Shown here in pieces: positions 18,182-27,707 of a stretch of 64,000 nucleotides of DNA; within the stretch, counting starts at the first letter, position 1, and every line of letters starts with the position of its first letter. This DNA comes from Klebsiella huaxiensis (GTDB lineage: Bacteria; Pseudomonadota; Gammaproteobacteria; Enterobacterales; Enterobacteriaceae), in assembly GCF_003261575.2 (NCBI RefSeq), contig NZ_CP036175.1, positions 4,898,001-4,962,000 on the forward strand, read 5' to 3'. The notes below the pieces were generated by a model. The model ran no database searches and was not told where the DNA came from. It worked only from the letters and a program-made list of their open reading frames with translations. A program made the translations under genes and the position numbers.

Positions 18182-19435
18182 TTACCCCTGCGGCTGGTTG
18201 CTAATCAGCCGCGACATTGTTTCCAGCGAATCCGTTCTTAAAATATACAGCCTTTTCAATAAGAACGGATTATCTCCCGGTTTTACCTTTCCCCTTACCG
18301 TGGTTACCGCCAAATGAAAGCCAGCATCATTTGCTGCCTGAACCGCCGTGGCGTTGTAGCCGCCAAAAGGGTAAGAAAGATAGAGTACGTGCGGATTAAA
18401 CTGCGCCAGCGCCCGCCGCGAATGTTCAAAATCAAACAGAATATTGTGATAGCTGCGGCTGAGCAGGATCGGATGGCGATAAGCGTCAACCCGATGCAGG
18501 AAGTGGGTATGTGACTGCACATCAAAGACATCCTGAATCTGTTTTAATTCAGAAATACTCATAAACTGTAGAGATTTCGGCGCCCATTTCTGCGGGTGGC
18601 GTTTGATACGCGACGAGATAATAAAAGCCGTGGCGTGAAAGCCATACTGTTTGAGAATCGGATACGCATAGCGGTTGACCGATTTCAGACCATCGTCAAA
18701 GGTGATCACCACCGAACGTGCCGGCAGATTGATTTTATTTCGCAGATAGCCTTCCAGTTGATACATACTCAGCGTGGTATAGCCCTGGTCGCGTAGCCAG
18801 GTCATCTGATTGCTGAAGGCGCGAACGGAAGTGGTGGTCGAGGTGTGGCGAAAGCGGGTATTTTCTTCATCACGCATAATATGGTGATAAGTCAGAATCG
18901 GGATACCGCTATCTTCCTGCGCATCCAGACTGCTCACCCACGCCAGGCGATTGCCAATGCGAATTTGAAACCAGGTTTGATTAAGCCGGTCTTTGAGCTT
19001 GCTGATAATGGGATAGCGCAGATTATTCGAAAGCGTGCCGAACGGGGCGCTGCCGACGGAAGGCGCGTCATAAACCGGCGTATCTTTCCAGGTAATGAGA
19101 TTTTGATTACTCAGCGGCTTATTCAGGTCGCCCAGGTTATCCTCAACCCGCTGCTTGCCCTGTACCGACTCCAGATGGCCCTTATCAATAAAACCGGTGC
19201 CAAAACCAAAATTGAACTCATAGTAATCCGCCGCCGTTGGCACTACCGCGAGAATTTGCCCTGCCCGCACGTTACCCACGCTCACGACCTGATTGCCAAC
19301 CTGCGCCCAGATATCCGCATCCTCCGTCGTTTGCATATAGCGCGCAGGGGCGCCCTGCTGGCTTAACAGACTGGCGGAGACGCTGAGCGATGTAACAAGG
19401 AGGAGTAAAGCAAGAATTCGGGCAAACATGCACAT
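18182..19435 (-). CDS. yadE: Exported polysaccharide deacetylase-family protein YadE
   Basis: 417 residues with a cleavable-looking signal (ARILALLLLVTSLSVSAS), an N-terminal SH3-like segment at about 30-170, and a NodB-type polysaccharide deacetylase domain at about 180-410. In the latter, ILTYHHI, the catalytic/metal Asp in VITFDDG and the metal histidines in QSHTHFLH are visible. The substrate is unknown; export and SH3-like region suggest a cell-wall or surface glycan. The ATG at 19429 is an alternative start; neither has a strong ribosome site. Tail-to-tail with panD. Confidence 0.85.
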   Translation of the reverse strand: MCMFARILALLLLVTSLSVSASLLSQQGAPARYMQTTEDADIWAQVGNQVVSVGNVRAGQILAVVPTAADYYEFNFGFGTGFIDKGHLESVQGKQRVEDNLGDLNKPLSNQNLITWKDTPVYDAPSVGSAPFGTLSNNLRYPIISKLKDRLNQTWFQIRIGNRLAWVSSLDAQEDSGIPILTYHHIMRDEENTRFRHTSTTTSVRAFSNQMTWLRDQGYTTLSMYQLEGYLRNKINLPARSVVITFDDGLKSVNRYAYPILKQYGFHATAFIISSRIKRHPQKWAPKSLQFMSISELKQIQDVFDVQSHTHFLHRVDAYRHPILLSRSYHNILFDFEHSRRALAQFNPHVLYLSYPFGGYNATAVQAANDAGFHLAVTTVRGKVKPGDNPFLLKRLYILRTDSLETMSRLISNQPQG

Positions 19436-19492
19436 CGAACCGGTAGATAAGAACTGCCGTCATTGTAACAAAAGCGCTATCAATACCAATGC

Positions 19493-19933
19493 CTAATTCC
19501 CGTACGGCTCATGCAGTAACCGGAAAGGTGGATTTTTTTGCTGCTGATGCCAAAGGCTGCTTACTGCAGGGCCTCCAGCGCTGACAATGGCATGACGAAA
19601 GGCCTCACTGCTCAGCGTCTGGCGTAACAAATACATACTCTCAAGTAATGGATAGCTAATTCCGGAAATCACTTCACAGTGGGTATGCTTATGGCTCATC
19701 AGCGCGGCTACGCGATAGGGTGCTGCGCCGGTTTTATCGGTCAGGAAAACAACGCCCTCACCGCTGTCCGTCTCGTGTAGCGCATCGCACATCATGCGGC
19801 TCAGCATATTGCTGCTGAGATTACGCCAATAATTCACCGCCCGGCACTGAGTCAATGGCCCAAATTTTTTCTCCAGACGATCCAGCATCTCCTGCGCCAG
19901 TTCATCATGGCAGGTAATCACCCAACCGAGCAT
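19493..19933 (-). CDS. yadI: PTS EIIA-Man-type domain protein YadI
   Basis: Single-domain homologue of the mannose-family PTS EIIA component, with the phosphorylatable His in ITCHDELAQ near residue 9. I chose ATG 19933 (MLGWVITCHDE, 146 residues, matching E. coli YadI) because AAAGGAGAGATAACT stands directly upstream; a further in-frame ATG at 19954 would precede that site. No EIIB, C or D partner is near, so its role is unknown. Confidence 0.88.
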   Translation of the reverse strand: MLGWVITCHDELAQEMLDRLEKKFGPLTQCRAVNYWRNLSSNMLSRMMCDALHETDSGEGVVFLTDKTGAAPYRVAALMSHKHTHCEVISGISYPLLESMYLLRQTLSSEAFRHAIVSAGGPAVSSLWHQQQKNPPFRLLHEPYGN

Positions 19934-20216
19934 AGTTATCTCTCCTTTTGACACTAATGATCTTACTCTGCTATGAGCATGATTTTAGTGATAATACTCC
20001 AGCTTTATGAATTAACTCACATCTTGATAATGACGGAAGTATTAGTCATAAATCAACACATACAGAAAATCAATAATCAACAATCAATAATTAATTTGTA
20101 TAGTTCTTTTCTTAAAAATACGCCAATTTTGAAATGAGACCAATCTTATCATTTACATGATAATGATATAGGAAGATACTAATTATGCATCTAATATATT
20201 TCTTAAGGAGTGAGAA
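19934..20216. other. AT-rich control region between yadI and the fimbrial operon
   Basis: About 280 bp, strongly AT-rich, between divergent yadI and the pilin gene. It holds the yadI ribosome site and ends in CTTAAGGAGTGAGAAATG for the pilin. I saw no inverted repeats with a recombinase gene of the fimS type, so phase variation is not suggested. Promoters are expected but I could not place them with confidence. Confidence 0.5.
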
Positions 20217-20762
20217 ATGAAAATAAATGTAAGTCTGTTTATTCTGGCATCAATAATTGCTTCACCAATGGCTTTTGCAGCGGATAGCTCAGGTGATGGA
20301 CAAGTCCACATAACGGGTAAAATTATTGAAAGCGCATGCACTATCGCTACCACATCAAAAGATCTTAACGTCACATTAGAAGATCGCAATACTACGGCAT
20401 TTGTATCTGCTGGTGATACTTCCGCTGAGCAGCAATTCAAAATTAAACTTGAGAATTGCAGTACAACATCTTATCAGAACGTTAAAGTTCGTTTTGAAGG
20501 TACACAGGATACAGAGGCTAATAGTACAGTTCTGAAAAATACTGGAGAGGCGGCTGGAGTTGGTGTACAAATACTGGATAACGGTACACCGATGGACGTT
20601 GTCAGTCATAGTGGCTGGTCTGCTACCAACTTCAATTTAACTGATAATGAAGGTAGCCCTGAACTACCTTTCACAGCCCGTTATTATGCAACCAAGGCCC
20701 AGTCAGGGATCACCGCAGGAACGGTTGATACCACCGCGACTTTTTATCTGCAATACAATTAA
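20217..20762 (+). CDS. Chaperone-usher fimbrial major subunit
   Basis: Type 1-like pilin of 181 residues. Signal peptide MKINVSLFILASIIASPMAFA, a mature start with GDGQVHITGKIIESACTI, the expected disulfide pair (SACTI and LENCST) and a C-terminal beta-strand ending TFYLQYN with the penultimate Tyr used for chaperone recognition. TAAGGAG precedes the ATG. First gene of a four-gene operon (pilin, chaperone, usher, adhesin). Base composition is clearly AT-richer than flanking housekeeping genes. I do not recognise which named fimbria it is. Confidence 0.9.
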   Translation: MKINVSLFILASIIASPMAFAADSSGDGQVHITGKIIESACTIATTSKDLNVTLEDRNTTAFVSAGDTSAEQQFKIKLENCSTTSYQNVKVRFEGTQDTEANSTVLKNTGEAAGVGVQILDNGTPMDVVSHSGWSATNFNLTDNEGSPELPFTARYYATKAQSGITAGTVDTTATFYLQYN

Positions 20763-20816
20763 TTAACTACTCAGGCAGTCTTTATTAGACTGCCTTTTAC
20801 CCAAGGAAGGGAAAAC

Positions 20817-21497
20817 ATGAATAGCATTATAAAAATGTTGATAATTGGTAGCTTGGTATTTTCATCTATTTCTCAAGCCGGCATTACTATTGGTGCAACC
20901 CGTGTTATTTATCATGGTGATGTAAAAGATGAATCCGTCACCATCATTAATGATGATAAAGAGCCCTATTTAATCCAATCATGGGCACAAACCATTAACA
21001 ATGACGATTCTACTGCTGATGCGCCTTTTATCGTTACGCCACCGCTATTCCGTCTTAATTCCGGGCAAAAAAATGTTCTCAGGATTATTCGAACTGGAAA
21101 AGAATTTCCGCAGGATCGCGAATCGCTCTACTGGTTGGATATAAAATCCATTCCTTCAAGTAAAAACGAGGATAATCGCAATAAAATACGTCTGGCTGTT
21201 AAAGCTGAATTTAAGCTGATCTATCGCCCTGATACACTGAAAGAAACTTCAGAAAAAACAACTCAACAGTTACGCTGGAAAAAACAAGGAAATACTTTAA
21301 CGGTCGAAAACCCTACAGCTTATTACATGAATTTCTCCGATATTTCAGTTGGCAGCCAAAAGCTCAAAGCACCGAAATACGCCGCGCCATTTAGTCATAC
21401 ACAATACGTCCTGCCAGCTGGAGCAAACGGCACTGTGAGCTGGGCCATCATCAACGACTACGGCGGTGTAGGGCCTGTGCATAAACAAGCGCTGTAG
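20817..21497 (+). CDS. Periplasmic fimbrial chaperone (PapD/FimC family)
   Basis: 226 residues with a signal peptide (MLIIGSLVFSSISQA) and the two immunoglobulin-like domains of usher chaperones. Family features include GATRVIYHGDVKDESV, the F1-G1 donor strand region FRLNSGQKNVLRIIRTG and the ESLYWLDIKSIP block. It would donate a strand to the pilin and adhesin subunits and deliver them to the usher. Preceded by AAGGAAGGG; 54 bp after the pilin stop. Confidence 0.95.
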   Translation: MNSIIKMLIIGSLVFSSISQAGITIGATRVIYHGDVKDESVTIINDDKEPYLIQSWAQTINNDDSTADAPFIVTPPLFRLNSGQKNVLRIIRTGKEFPQDRESLYWLDIKSIPSSKNEDNRNKIRLAVKAEFKLIYRPDTLKETSEKTTQQLRWKKQGNTLTVENPTAYYMNFSDISVGSQKLKAPKYAAPFSHTQYVLPAGANGTVSWAIINDYGGVGPVHKQAL

Positions 21498-21518
21498 TTA
21501 CCAGCAAGGATGCAGGTT

Positions 21519-24059
21519 ATGAACGCGAATAGAAGGGTTAACGTTCGTTTTCCACTCGTACTATGTGCGTTGCTGGTGACGATTTCTTGCACTAATGTGC
21601 ACGCGGGGGACTATTTTGACCCCGCCTTTCTGGAAAAACGCGCCCAACACAGAACGATCCCAACAGATTTGTCTGCATTCAGTACAGACCAAAGCTTAAT
21701 TCCTGGACACTACTACGTTGATGTATTGGTCAACGGAACGACGGTAGAATCACGCCATGTTGACTTTCATCGGCTTACGCTAAGCGATGGTCAGGAGGTA
21801 TTGCAGGGGTGTCTGTCGGCCGAAGAGTTATCAAACTATGGAATTAAAATTGACCTTTTCCCCACGCTGAACAGCCAACAAACCTGCGCCGATTTAAGCG
21901 TCATTCCGGCAGCCAGCCAGAATTTTGATTTCCAGAACCAGAAACTGAACATAAGTATTCCGCAGCTCTATCTGTCCAACAGCACTCGTGGCTATATACC
22001 ACCAGAGAAATGGGATGAAGGAATTCCAGCGCTACTGATGAACTACAGCTTTAGTAGCTACCAGGATTTCACTTCCAGTTCACAAACAGATAATAGCACG
22101 ACAAAGTTCCTGGCCCTACAGCCTGGCATTAACGCTGGTGCATGGCGGTTTCGGAACTACACCAACTGGAATTCACAAAGCGACGATAATCACTGGAGCA
22201 CTGTATATAGCTTCCTCCAGCGCGATATTGTTAGTCTAAAAAGTCAGTTAACGCTCTGGGATAGCACAACCTCACCCGAGGTCTTTGACAGTCTTTCATT
22301 TCGCGGTGCACAAATCGCCAGCGACGACCAGATGCAACCTAATAGTATGCGCGGCTACGCCCCCACTATTCGCGGCATTGCGCGCAGCAACGCCCAAGTT
22401 CTGGTTCGGCAAAACGGAAGGATCGTGTATCAAACTACCGTTGCCCCAGGCGAATTTGCTATTAACGACATGTTCGCAACCGGTAGTAGCGGCGACTATG
22501 ACGTTACCGTCAAAGAAGCCGATGGCAGCGAGCAGCATTTTGTAACCCCCTATTCTTCTTTACCCAATCTGCAGCGCGAAGGTCGATTGAAATACAGCCT
22601 GACGACGGGAAAATATCGCGACAGCAATAATCAGCCCCAGGACAACTTTACTCAGGCAACACTACTTTATGGCCTACCTTGGGGCATCACTGCCTATGGC
22701 GGTAGTCAGATTTCTGGCGATCGATACCAGTCATTGGCATTCGGCCTGGGGCAGAACATGCAAACTCTGGGTGCTATCTCGGTTGATGGGATCTGGTCAC
22801 ATGCAAAATTTGCGGATAACCACCGGGAAAGCGGGCAAACCTGGCGTATCCGTTATAGCAAAGGCATGTTGAGCACTGGCACCAATATCTCCATTGCCGG
22901 CTATCGCTACGCCAGCGAGCATTACAATTCACTGGAAGATGTTCTGAACACAGACGATGATTATTACAATGCTTACGGCAAGCGCCGTAACCGTTTTGAA
23001 GCCTCGGTCAACCAACAGCTAAGCGCGGGACTAGGCGCTATTTCTTTAAGCTGGGTCAAAGAGGATTACTGGCGCAGCAGCCAACAAATGCAGTCAATTA
23101 ACGTTGGATATAACAACAGCTGGAAACAAATTAGCTACGCATTAAATTACAGCTATAGCCGAAACACCTGGCAAAATACGCATTCCAGTAACGACGATGG
23201 CAGCAGTTATCGCAGTAACGATCGGCAGCTTAACTTTTCCATCAATATTCCGTTCTCAGTGTTCAGCAAACGTATTTATGCCAGCTACATGTTCAATACA
23301 CGCAAACATGGCGCAACCTCTAACAGCACGACGTTAAGTGGTACGGCGCTGGCAAACAACAATCTGTCCTGGTCAGCACAAGAGAGCCACAACACCGACG
23401 GCGGTAACTCAGGTGGGTTAAGCGCCAGCTATAAAGGAACTTACGGCAACCTCAATGCGGGTTATAGCTGGTCAGCGGATTCTCAGCAGGTCAGCTATGG
23501 AATGGAGGGAGGTATTATCGCACATGAAAATGGCGTAACCCTTAGCCAACCAATAACTGGTGCCGCCATTTTGGTTGCTGCACCGGGTGCCAGCGATGTG
23601 GCAATCAAGAATCAAACTGGCATCAGAACGGATTTCCGTGGTTATACGGTGATGCCTAACGTCACGCCGTATTATCGCTACGACGTTTCACTCGATAGCC
23701 AGACATTTGCTGATGATATAGATATGCCGGTTAATAATCAGACAGTTTATCCAACCCGCAACGCCGTAGTACGCGCCAGCTTCAACGCACATAAAGGGTA
23801 CCGCGTACTACTGGGCTTAACTCGCGGTAACGGTGAGGTTATTCCCTTTGGCGCGACGGTAAGTATCAGCGAACAGGATGATGGACAGGCCAATATCGTC
23901 GGCGATAAAGGTCAGGTATTTCTCAGTGGCCTGGAGGAAGAAGGAAACTTGTTGGTCAAATGGGGTAGCAGTGCAGACGACAGTTGTCACGCGACGTACC
24001 ACCTTGACGCCAGTAATCAAATGAATGGCATTGTCATAGCGCAAGCCCTCTGCCAATAA
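21519..24059 (+). CDS. Outer-membrane fimbrial usher (FimD/PapC family)
   Basis: 846 residues. Signal peptide (FPLVLCALLVTISCTNVHA), N-terminal domain GDYFDPAFLEKRA, the 24-strand barrel with plug, and C-terminal domains ending in a Cys pair (SCHATYHL... ALCQ). I chose ATG 21519 over 21510 because AAGGA at 21506-21510 has 8-base spacing only for the former. The middle is typical usher sequence (LRGYAPTIRGIARSNAQV-like block). It follows the chaperone by 21 bp and precedes the adhesin by 8 bp. Confidence 0.95.
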   Translation: MNANRRVNVRFPLVLCALLVTISCTNVHAGDYFDPAFLEKRAQHRTIPTDLSAFSTDQSLIPGHYYVDVLVNGTTVESRHVDFHRLTLSDGQEVLQGCLSAEELSNYGIKIDLFPTLNSQQTCADLSVIPAASQNFDFQNQKLNISIPQLYLSNSTRGYIPPEKWDEGIPALLMNYSFSSYQDFTSSSQTDNSTTKFLALQPGINAGAWRFRNYTNWNSQSDDNHWSTVYSFLQRDIVSLKSQLTLWDSTTSPEVFDSLSFRGAQIASDDQMQPNSMRGYAPTIRGIARSNAQVLVRQNGRIVYQTTVAPGEFAINDMFATGSSGDYDVTVKEADGSEQHFVTPYSSLPNLQREGRLKYSLTTGKYRDSNNQPQDNFTQATLLYGLPWGITAYGGSQISGDRYQSLAFGLGQNMQTLGAISVDGIWSHAKFADNHRESGQTWRIRYSKGMLSTGTNISIAGYRYASEHYNSLEDVLNTDDDYYNAYGKRRNRFEASVNQQLSAGLGAISLSWVKEDYWRSSQQMQSINVGYNNSWKQISYALNYSYSRNTWQNTHSSNDDGSSYRSNDRQLNFSINIPFSVFSKRIYASYMFNTRKHGATSNSTTLSGTALANNNLSWSAQESHNTDGGNSGGLSASYKGTYGNLNAGYSWSADSQQVSYGMEGGIIAHENGVTLSQPITGAAILVAAPGASDVAIKNQTGIRTDFRGYTVMPNVTPYYRYDVSLDSQTFADDIDMPVNNQTVYPTRNAVVRASFNAHKGYRVLLGLTRGNGEVIPFGATVSISEQDDGQANIVGDKGQVFLSGLEEEGNLLVKWGSSADDSCHATYHLDASNQMNGIVIAQALCQ

Positions 24060-24067
24060 GGAATAAA

Positions 24068-25144
24068 ATGAATATTCAATGGATTAAATTCACATTTCTG
24101 GCTGTTGCTTTCATTTCAGGCCATACCATGGCACAAAACATAGGCAACGGTAGCGGCTGGTGCCAATCCACAAACGGTACCCACGTATTTCCTTTTAGTT
24201 TTAATCAGACCATTACCGACACGACTGAAAATAAGACAGGAAAAATAATAGAACAACATTGGTCCGTAACAGGATACTATGGCGCACAGTGCGACTGCGA
24301 TAACTCTGATTATCAAGGACCAAACTACTTCACAGCGACCACCGGCGATCTAACACAAAAAGGAACGTTCAGCGAATCACGCTACTACGGCCATATGGAT
24401 TATTATGTACTGGTACCAAATAAACTAGAGATCGGGACAGAGGCCTATATTGCCGGGCAGTTAAGTGAATATGTGCCAATTCCCTTTACATCGCTGAGTA
24501 ATAAAGATAGCTCAGCTGGCGGTTGTAAAGGGGCTGAGATGAGTGAGATGTCAGCAGGAAATAAAGGCACAGTGAGAATCTACGTTTCCCATCCACTCGT
24601 CGGCCAGATTGTGATCCCTGAGACCACCATCATGAATCTCTATTTATCAAAAATAATCGTTTCTAGTGGAGACAATATTCCTCCCGCCGCCACTCCGATA
24701 GCGCGTGTAACCATGTCTGGCACCATTACTGTTCCACAGTCCTGCACCATTGAAGCGGGCCAAATGATTGAAGTTAATTTTGACGACATTTTCGGTAAAG
24801 ATATTAAAAATCTTGGTGACAGCCCGACGCAGAAAACAAAAAAAATTTCATTTACATGCAGTAACGTAGCCGATGGCACTAACTTGTCAATTGCGCTCTA
24901 TGGGGAAAATGATCCTAATAATACTAATTATTTGAAGACAACCAATGATGATATTGGGATAAAAATTACCGATCGCGATCAGAATATTATTGCCCCCAAC
25001 AGCAACAATTTCATACCGGTCTATTCCTATATAGATGGAGTAGGTAGTACTCAATTTACCGCAGCACCAGTCAATACTACGGGTAAAATTCCACATACCG
25101 GAGAATATGAAGCCACCGCGACCCTAGAAATTCAGATCCGCTAA
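24068..25144 (+). CDS. Two-domain fimbrial tip adhesin
   Basis: 358 residues. Signal peptide to about residue 22 (HTMAQ), a lectin-like N-terminal domain at about 23-210 with many Cys (GWCQS, CDCDNSD, GGCKGA), then a pilin-type C-terminal domain from about 215 (ARVTMSGTITVPQSCTIEAG) to ATATLEIQIR. The layout matches tip adhesins of chaperone-usher fimbriae; the N-terminal domain is not one I recognise, so the receptor is unknown. Last gene of the operon, with AAGGA upstream. Confidence 0.8.
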   Translation: MNIQWIKFTFLAVAFISGHTMAQNIGNGSGWCQSTNGTHVFPFSFNQTITDTTENKTGKIIEQHWSVTGYYGAQCDCDNSDYQGPNYFTATTGDLTQKGTFSESRYYGHMDYYVLVPNKLEIGTEAYIAGQLSEYVPIPFTSLSNKDSSAGGCKGAEMSEMSAGNKGTVRIYVSHPLVGQIVIPETTIMNLYLSKIIVSSGDNIPPAATPIARVTMSGTITVPQSCTIEAGQMIEVNFDDIFGKDIKNLGDSPTQKTKKISFTCSNVADGTNLSIALYGENDPNNTNYLKTTNDDIGIKITDRDQNIIAPNSNNFIPVYSYIDGVGSTQFTAAPVNTTGKIPHTGEYEATATLEIQIR

Positions 25145-25149
25145 AAATA

Positions 25150-25170
25150 AAGGGCGACACCGTCGCCCTT
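25150..25170. terminator. Bidirectional hairpin between fimbrial operon and yadH
   Basis: Perfect 9-bp stem AAGGGCGAC / GTCGCCCTT with ACC loop. Read on the minus strand it is followed by TTTATTTTTAG, a good T tract for ending yadG-yadH; on the plus strand the tail is weaker. Confidence 0.85.
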
Positions 25171-25178
25171 GTCCGCTC

Positions 25179-25949
25179 TTAGCTACGTAGGCCACGTCCG
25201 CGCTGAATCAAATACCAGCATAAGAAATAAAACGCGACGATAAACACCACCAGCACACCGACGGTGGTTGCAAGCGGAACATCGTTAATACCGAGGAAGC
25301 CGTAGCGGAACCCGCTGATCATGTAAACAATGGGGTTCAAATGCGACAGCCCTTGCCAAAACGGCGGCAGCAGGGTTAAGGAATAAAAAACCCCGCCGAG
25401 ATAGGTCAACGGCGTTAGCACAAAGGTCGGGATCAGGCTGATATCGTCAAAGGTTTTAGCAAATACCGCATTGAGCAGGCCAGCCAGCGAAAATAGCACT
25501 GCGGTGAGAACCAGCGTCAGAGCGACAAATACCCATGAGTGGACCTGAAACGGGACGAAAAACAGCGAAATCGCCGTTACCAGAATGCCTACGCACAAAC
25601 CGCGCGCAACGCCACCGCCCACATAGCCAGCAATGACCACATGCGTGGGGACCGGCGCTACCAGCAGCTCTTCAATATTGCGCTGGAATTTCGCGCTGAA
25701 AAAAGAAGAAGCCACGTTGGCGTAAGCGTTAGTGATCACCGCCATCATGATCAGGCCCGGCACGATAAACTGCATATAGGTAAAACCGTGCATTTCACCG
25801 ATACGAGAGCCAATCAGATTGCCGAAAATCACAAAGTAGAGAGTCATCGTAATAACCGGCGGCACCAGAGTCTGGATCCAGATACGCATAAAACGGTGAA
25901 TCTCTTTGGTCCAGATGCTTTTCAGCGCGACCCAATAAAGCTGCATCAT
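25179..25949 (-). CDS. yadH: ABC-2 type transporter permease YadH
   Basis: 256-residue inner-membrane permease of the ABC-2 family with about six membrane segments (for example TMTLYFVIFGNLIG, LVLTAVLFSLAGLLNAVF). Pairs with the ATPase YadG encoded just upstream; their genes overlap by 4 bp. The family includes drug, polysaccharide and lipid exporters; the YadGH substrate is not known. Confidence 0.93.
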   Translation of the reverse strand: MMQLYWVALKSIWTKEIHRFMRIWIQTLVPPVITMTLYFVIFGNLIGSRIGEMHGFTYMQFIVPGLIMMAVITNAYANVASSFFSAKFQRNIEELLVAPVPTHVVIAGYVGGGVARGLCVGILVTAISLFFVPFQVHSWVFVALTLVLTAVLFSLAGLLNAVFAKTFDDISLIPTFVLTPLTYLGGVFYSLTLLPPFWQGLSHLNPIVYMISGFRYGFLGINDVPLATTVGVLVVFIVAFYFLCWYLIQRGRGLRS

Positions 25950-26872
25950 GCCGATTCTCCTTTACGGTCATGGACCAGCGTGACAAAAAGCTCTTCAAGA
26001 CGGTTGGCTTTGTTACGCATACTTAAAACCTGTACTCCCTGCGTACTCAGTTGCGTAAATACGCTGTTAATACCCTGCTCACGCAGCACTTCAACCTCCA
26101 GCGTTGATGTATCGACCAGACGATACTGGTAACCTTCCAGCACCGGTAGCGGGCTTTTAGGCGCCAGATCGAGAATAAAGGTTTCTGATTTCAGCTTGGA
26201 AAGCAGCTCTTTCATCGACGTGTTTTCCACCAGCTCGCCGCTCTGAATAATGCCAATATTGCGGCACAGCATTTCGGCCTCTTCCAGATAGTGGGTAGTG
26301 AGGATAATCGTGGTGCCTTTATCGTTTAAATCTTTCAGAAATCCCCACATCGAACGACGCAGTTCAATATCCACCCCTGCCGTTGGCTCATCAAGAATCA
26401 GCAGCTTCGGCTCATGCATCAGCGCGCGGGCAATCATCAGGCGGCGCTTCATGCCGCCGGAGAGCATCCGCGCGCGTTCGTTGCGTTTTTCCCAAAGATC
26501 GAGCTGTTTGAGATACTTTTCACTACGGATAATCGCCTCTTTTCGTTCAACGCCGTAGTAGCCCGCCTGGTTAACCACAATCTGCTGCACGGTCTCAAAC
26601 GGGTTAAAGTTGAACTCCTGCGGCACCAGGCCGAGCTGGCGCTTGGCATTCACCACATCTTTTTGCAGGTCATAGCCAAACACGTTGACCTCGCCGGAGG
26701 TTTTATTCACCAGCGAACTGATAATACCAATAGTGGTCGATTTACCCGCACCATTTGGCCCGAGGAGCGCATAAAAGTCGCCCGCTTCAACCTGCAGATC
26801 GATTCCACGCAGCGCCTGAACCCCGCCGGGGTAGGTTTTCTTGAGCTGTTTTAGTTCCAGAGCAATGGTCAT
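25946..26872 (-). CDS. yadG: ABC transporter ATP-binding protein YadG
   Basis: ATPase subunit for YadH. 308 residues from ATG 26872 (MTIALELKQLKKTYPGG), the E. coli length; an earlier in-frame start at 26899 adds nine non-conserved residues. Walker A GPNGAGKST, signature LSGGMKRR, Walker B LLILDEP and the switch His in TTHYLEEAE are all present, so it should be catalytically competent. Divergent from can. Confidence 0.95.
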   Translation of the reverse strand: MTIALELKQLKKTYPGGVQALRGIDLQVEAGDFYALLGPNGAGKSTTIGIISSLVNKTSGEVNVFGYDLQKDVVNAKRQLGLVPQEFNFNPFETVQQIVVNQAGYYGVERKEAIIRSEKYLKQLDLWEKRNERARMLSGGMKRRLMIARALMHEPKLLILDEPTAGVDIELRRSMWGFLKDLNDKGTTIILTTHYLEEAEMLCRNIGIIQSGELVENTSMKELLSKLKSETFILDLAPKSPLPVLEGYQYRLVDTSTLEVEVLREQGINSVFTQLSTQGVQVLSMRNKANRLEELFVTLVHDRKGESA

Positions 26873-26979
26873 TAAATGTCTCTTCTCGTGTCGTGACACG
26901 CGATGGGTTGTTTTAAAAAATGTGAGGTTAACCTATATTAGCGCAACGCACTTACTTGGTTACAGGCCCGTAAACATCC

Positions 26980-27642
26980 ATGAACGATATAGATACACTC
27001 ATCAGCAACAATGCACTATGGTCAAAAATGCTGGTGGAGGAGGACCCCGGTTTTTTTGAGAAACTGGCGCAGGCGCAGAAACCGCGCTTTCTGTGGATTG
27101 GATGCTCTGATAGCCGCGTACCCGCTGAACGTTTAACTGGCCTGGAACCAGGGGAACTGTTCGTACACCGTAACGTTGCCAACCTGGTGATTCACACCGA
27201 CCTGAACTGTCTTTCCGTTGTGCAGTATGCCGTTGACGTACTGGAAGTCGAGCATATTATCATTTGCGGTCACTACGGCTGCGGCGGCGTGCAGTCAGCG
27301 ATTGAAAATACCGAGCTCGGCCTTATCGATAACTGGCTGCTGCATATTCGTGATATCTGGTTTAAGCACAGCTCGCTGCTAGGAGAAATGCCGGAAGAGC
27401 GTCGCCTCGATACCCTGTGTGAATTGAACGTGATGGAGCAGGTCTACAACCTTGGCCATTCCACTATCATGCAGTCGGCATGGAAGCGCGGACAGAAAGT
27501 GAACATTCACGGCTGGGCCTACGGTATTCACGACGGTATGCTGCGCGATCTTGATGTGACCGCCGTCAGCCGCGAAACGCTGGAACAGCGCTATCGCCAG
27601 GGAATCTCCAACTTAAAGAGCAAGCACGCCAACCACAAGTAA
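26980..27642 (+). CDS. can: Beta-class carbonic anhydrase Can
   Basis: Hydrates CO2 to bicarbonate; needed for growth in air in E. coli. 220 residues. Zinc ligands Cys42 and Asp44 (IGCSDSRVP) and His98 and Cys101 (GHYGCGG) are at the family positions. A 108-bp gap separates it from divergent yadG. Also known as yadF or cynT2. Confidence 0.97.
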   Translation: MNDIDTLISNNALWSKMLVEEDPGFFEKLAQAQKPRFLWIGCSDSRVPAERLTGLEPGELFVHRNVANLVIHTDLNCLSVVQYAVDVLEVEHIIICGHYGCGGVQSAIENTELGLIDNWLLHIRDIWFKHSSLLGEMPEERRLDTLCELNVMEQVYNLGHSTIMQSAWKRGQKVNIHGWAYGIHDGMLRDLDVTAVSRETLEQRYRQGISNLKSKHANHK

Positions 27643-27661
27643 TAATAACGCACCTCATTTA

Positions 27662-27696
27662 ATATCCCGGAAAGGCTACCGCGCTCGCCGGGATAT
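27662..27696. terminator. Hairpin between can and hpt
   Basis: 9-bp stem ATATCCCGG (27662-27670) and CCGGGATAT (27688-27696) with a 17-base loop, between convergent can and hpt. No clear T tract on either side. Confidence 0.65.
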
Positions 27697-27707
27697 CGCA
27701 TTACATC

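Noticed and set aside
19934..20216. Invertible fimbrial switch
   Set aside because: No paired inverted repeats and no recombinase gene nearby.
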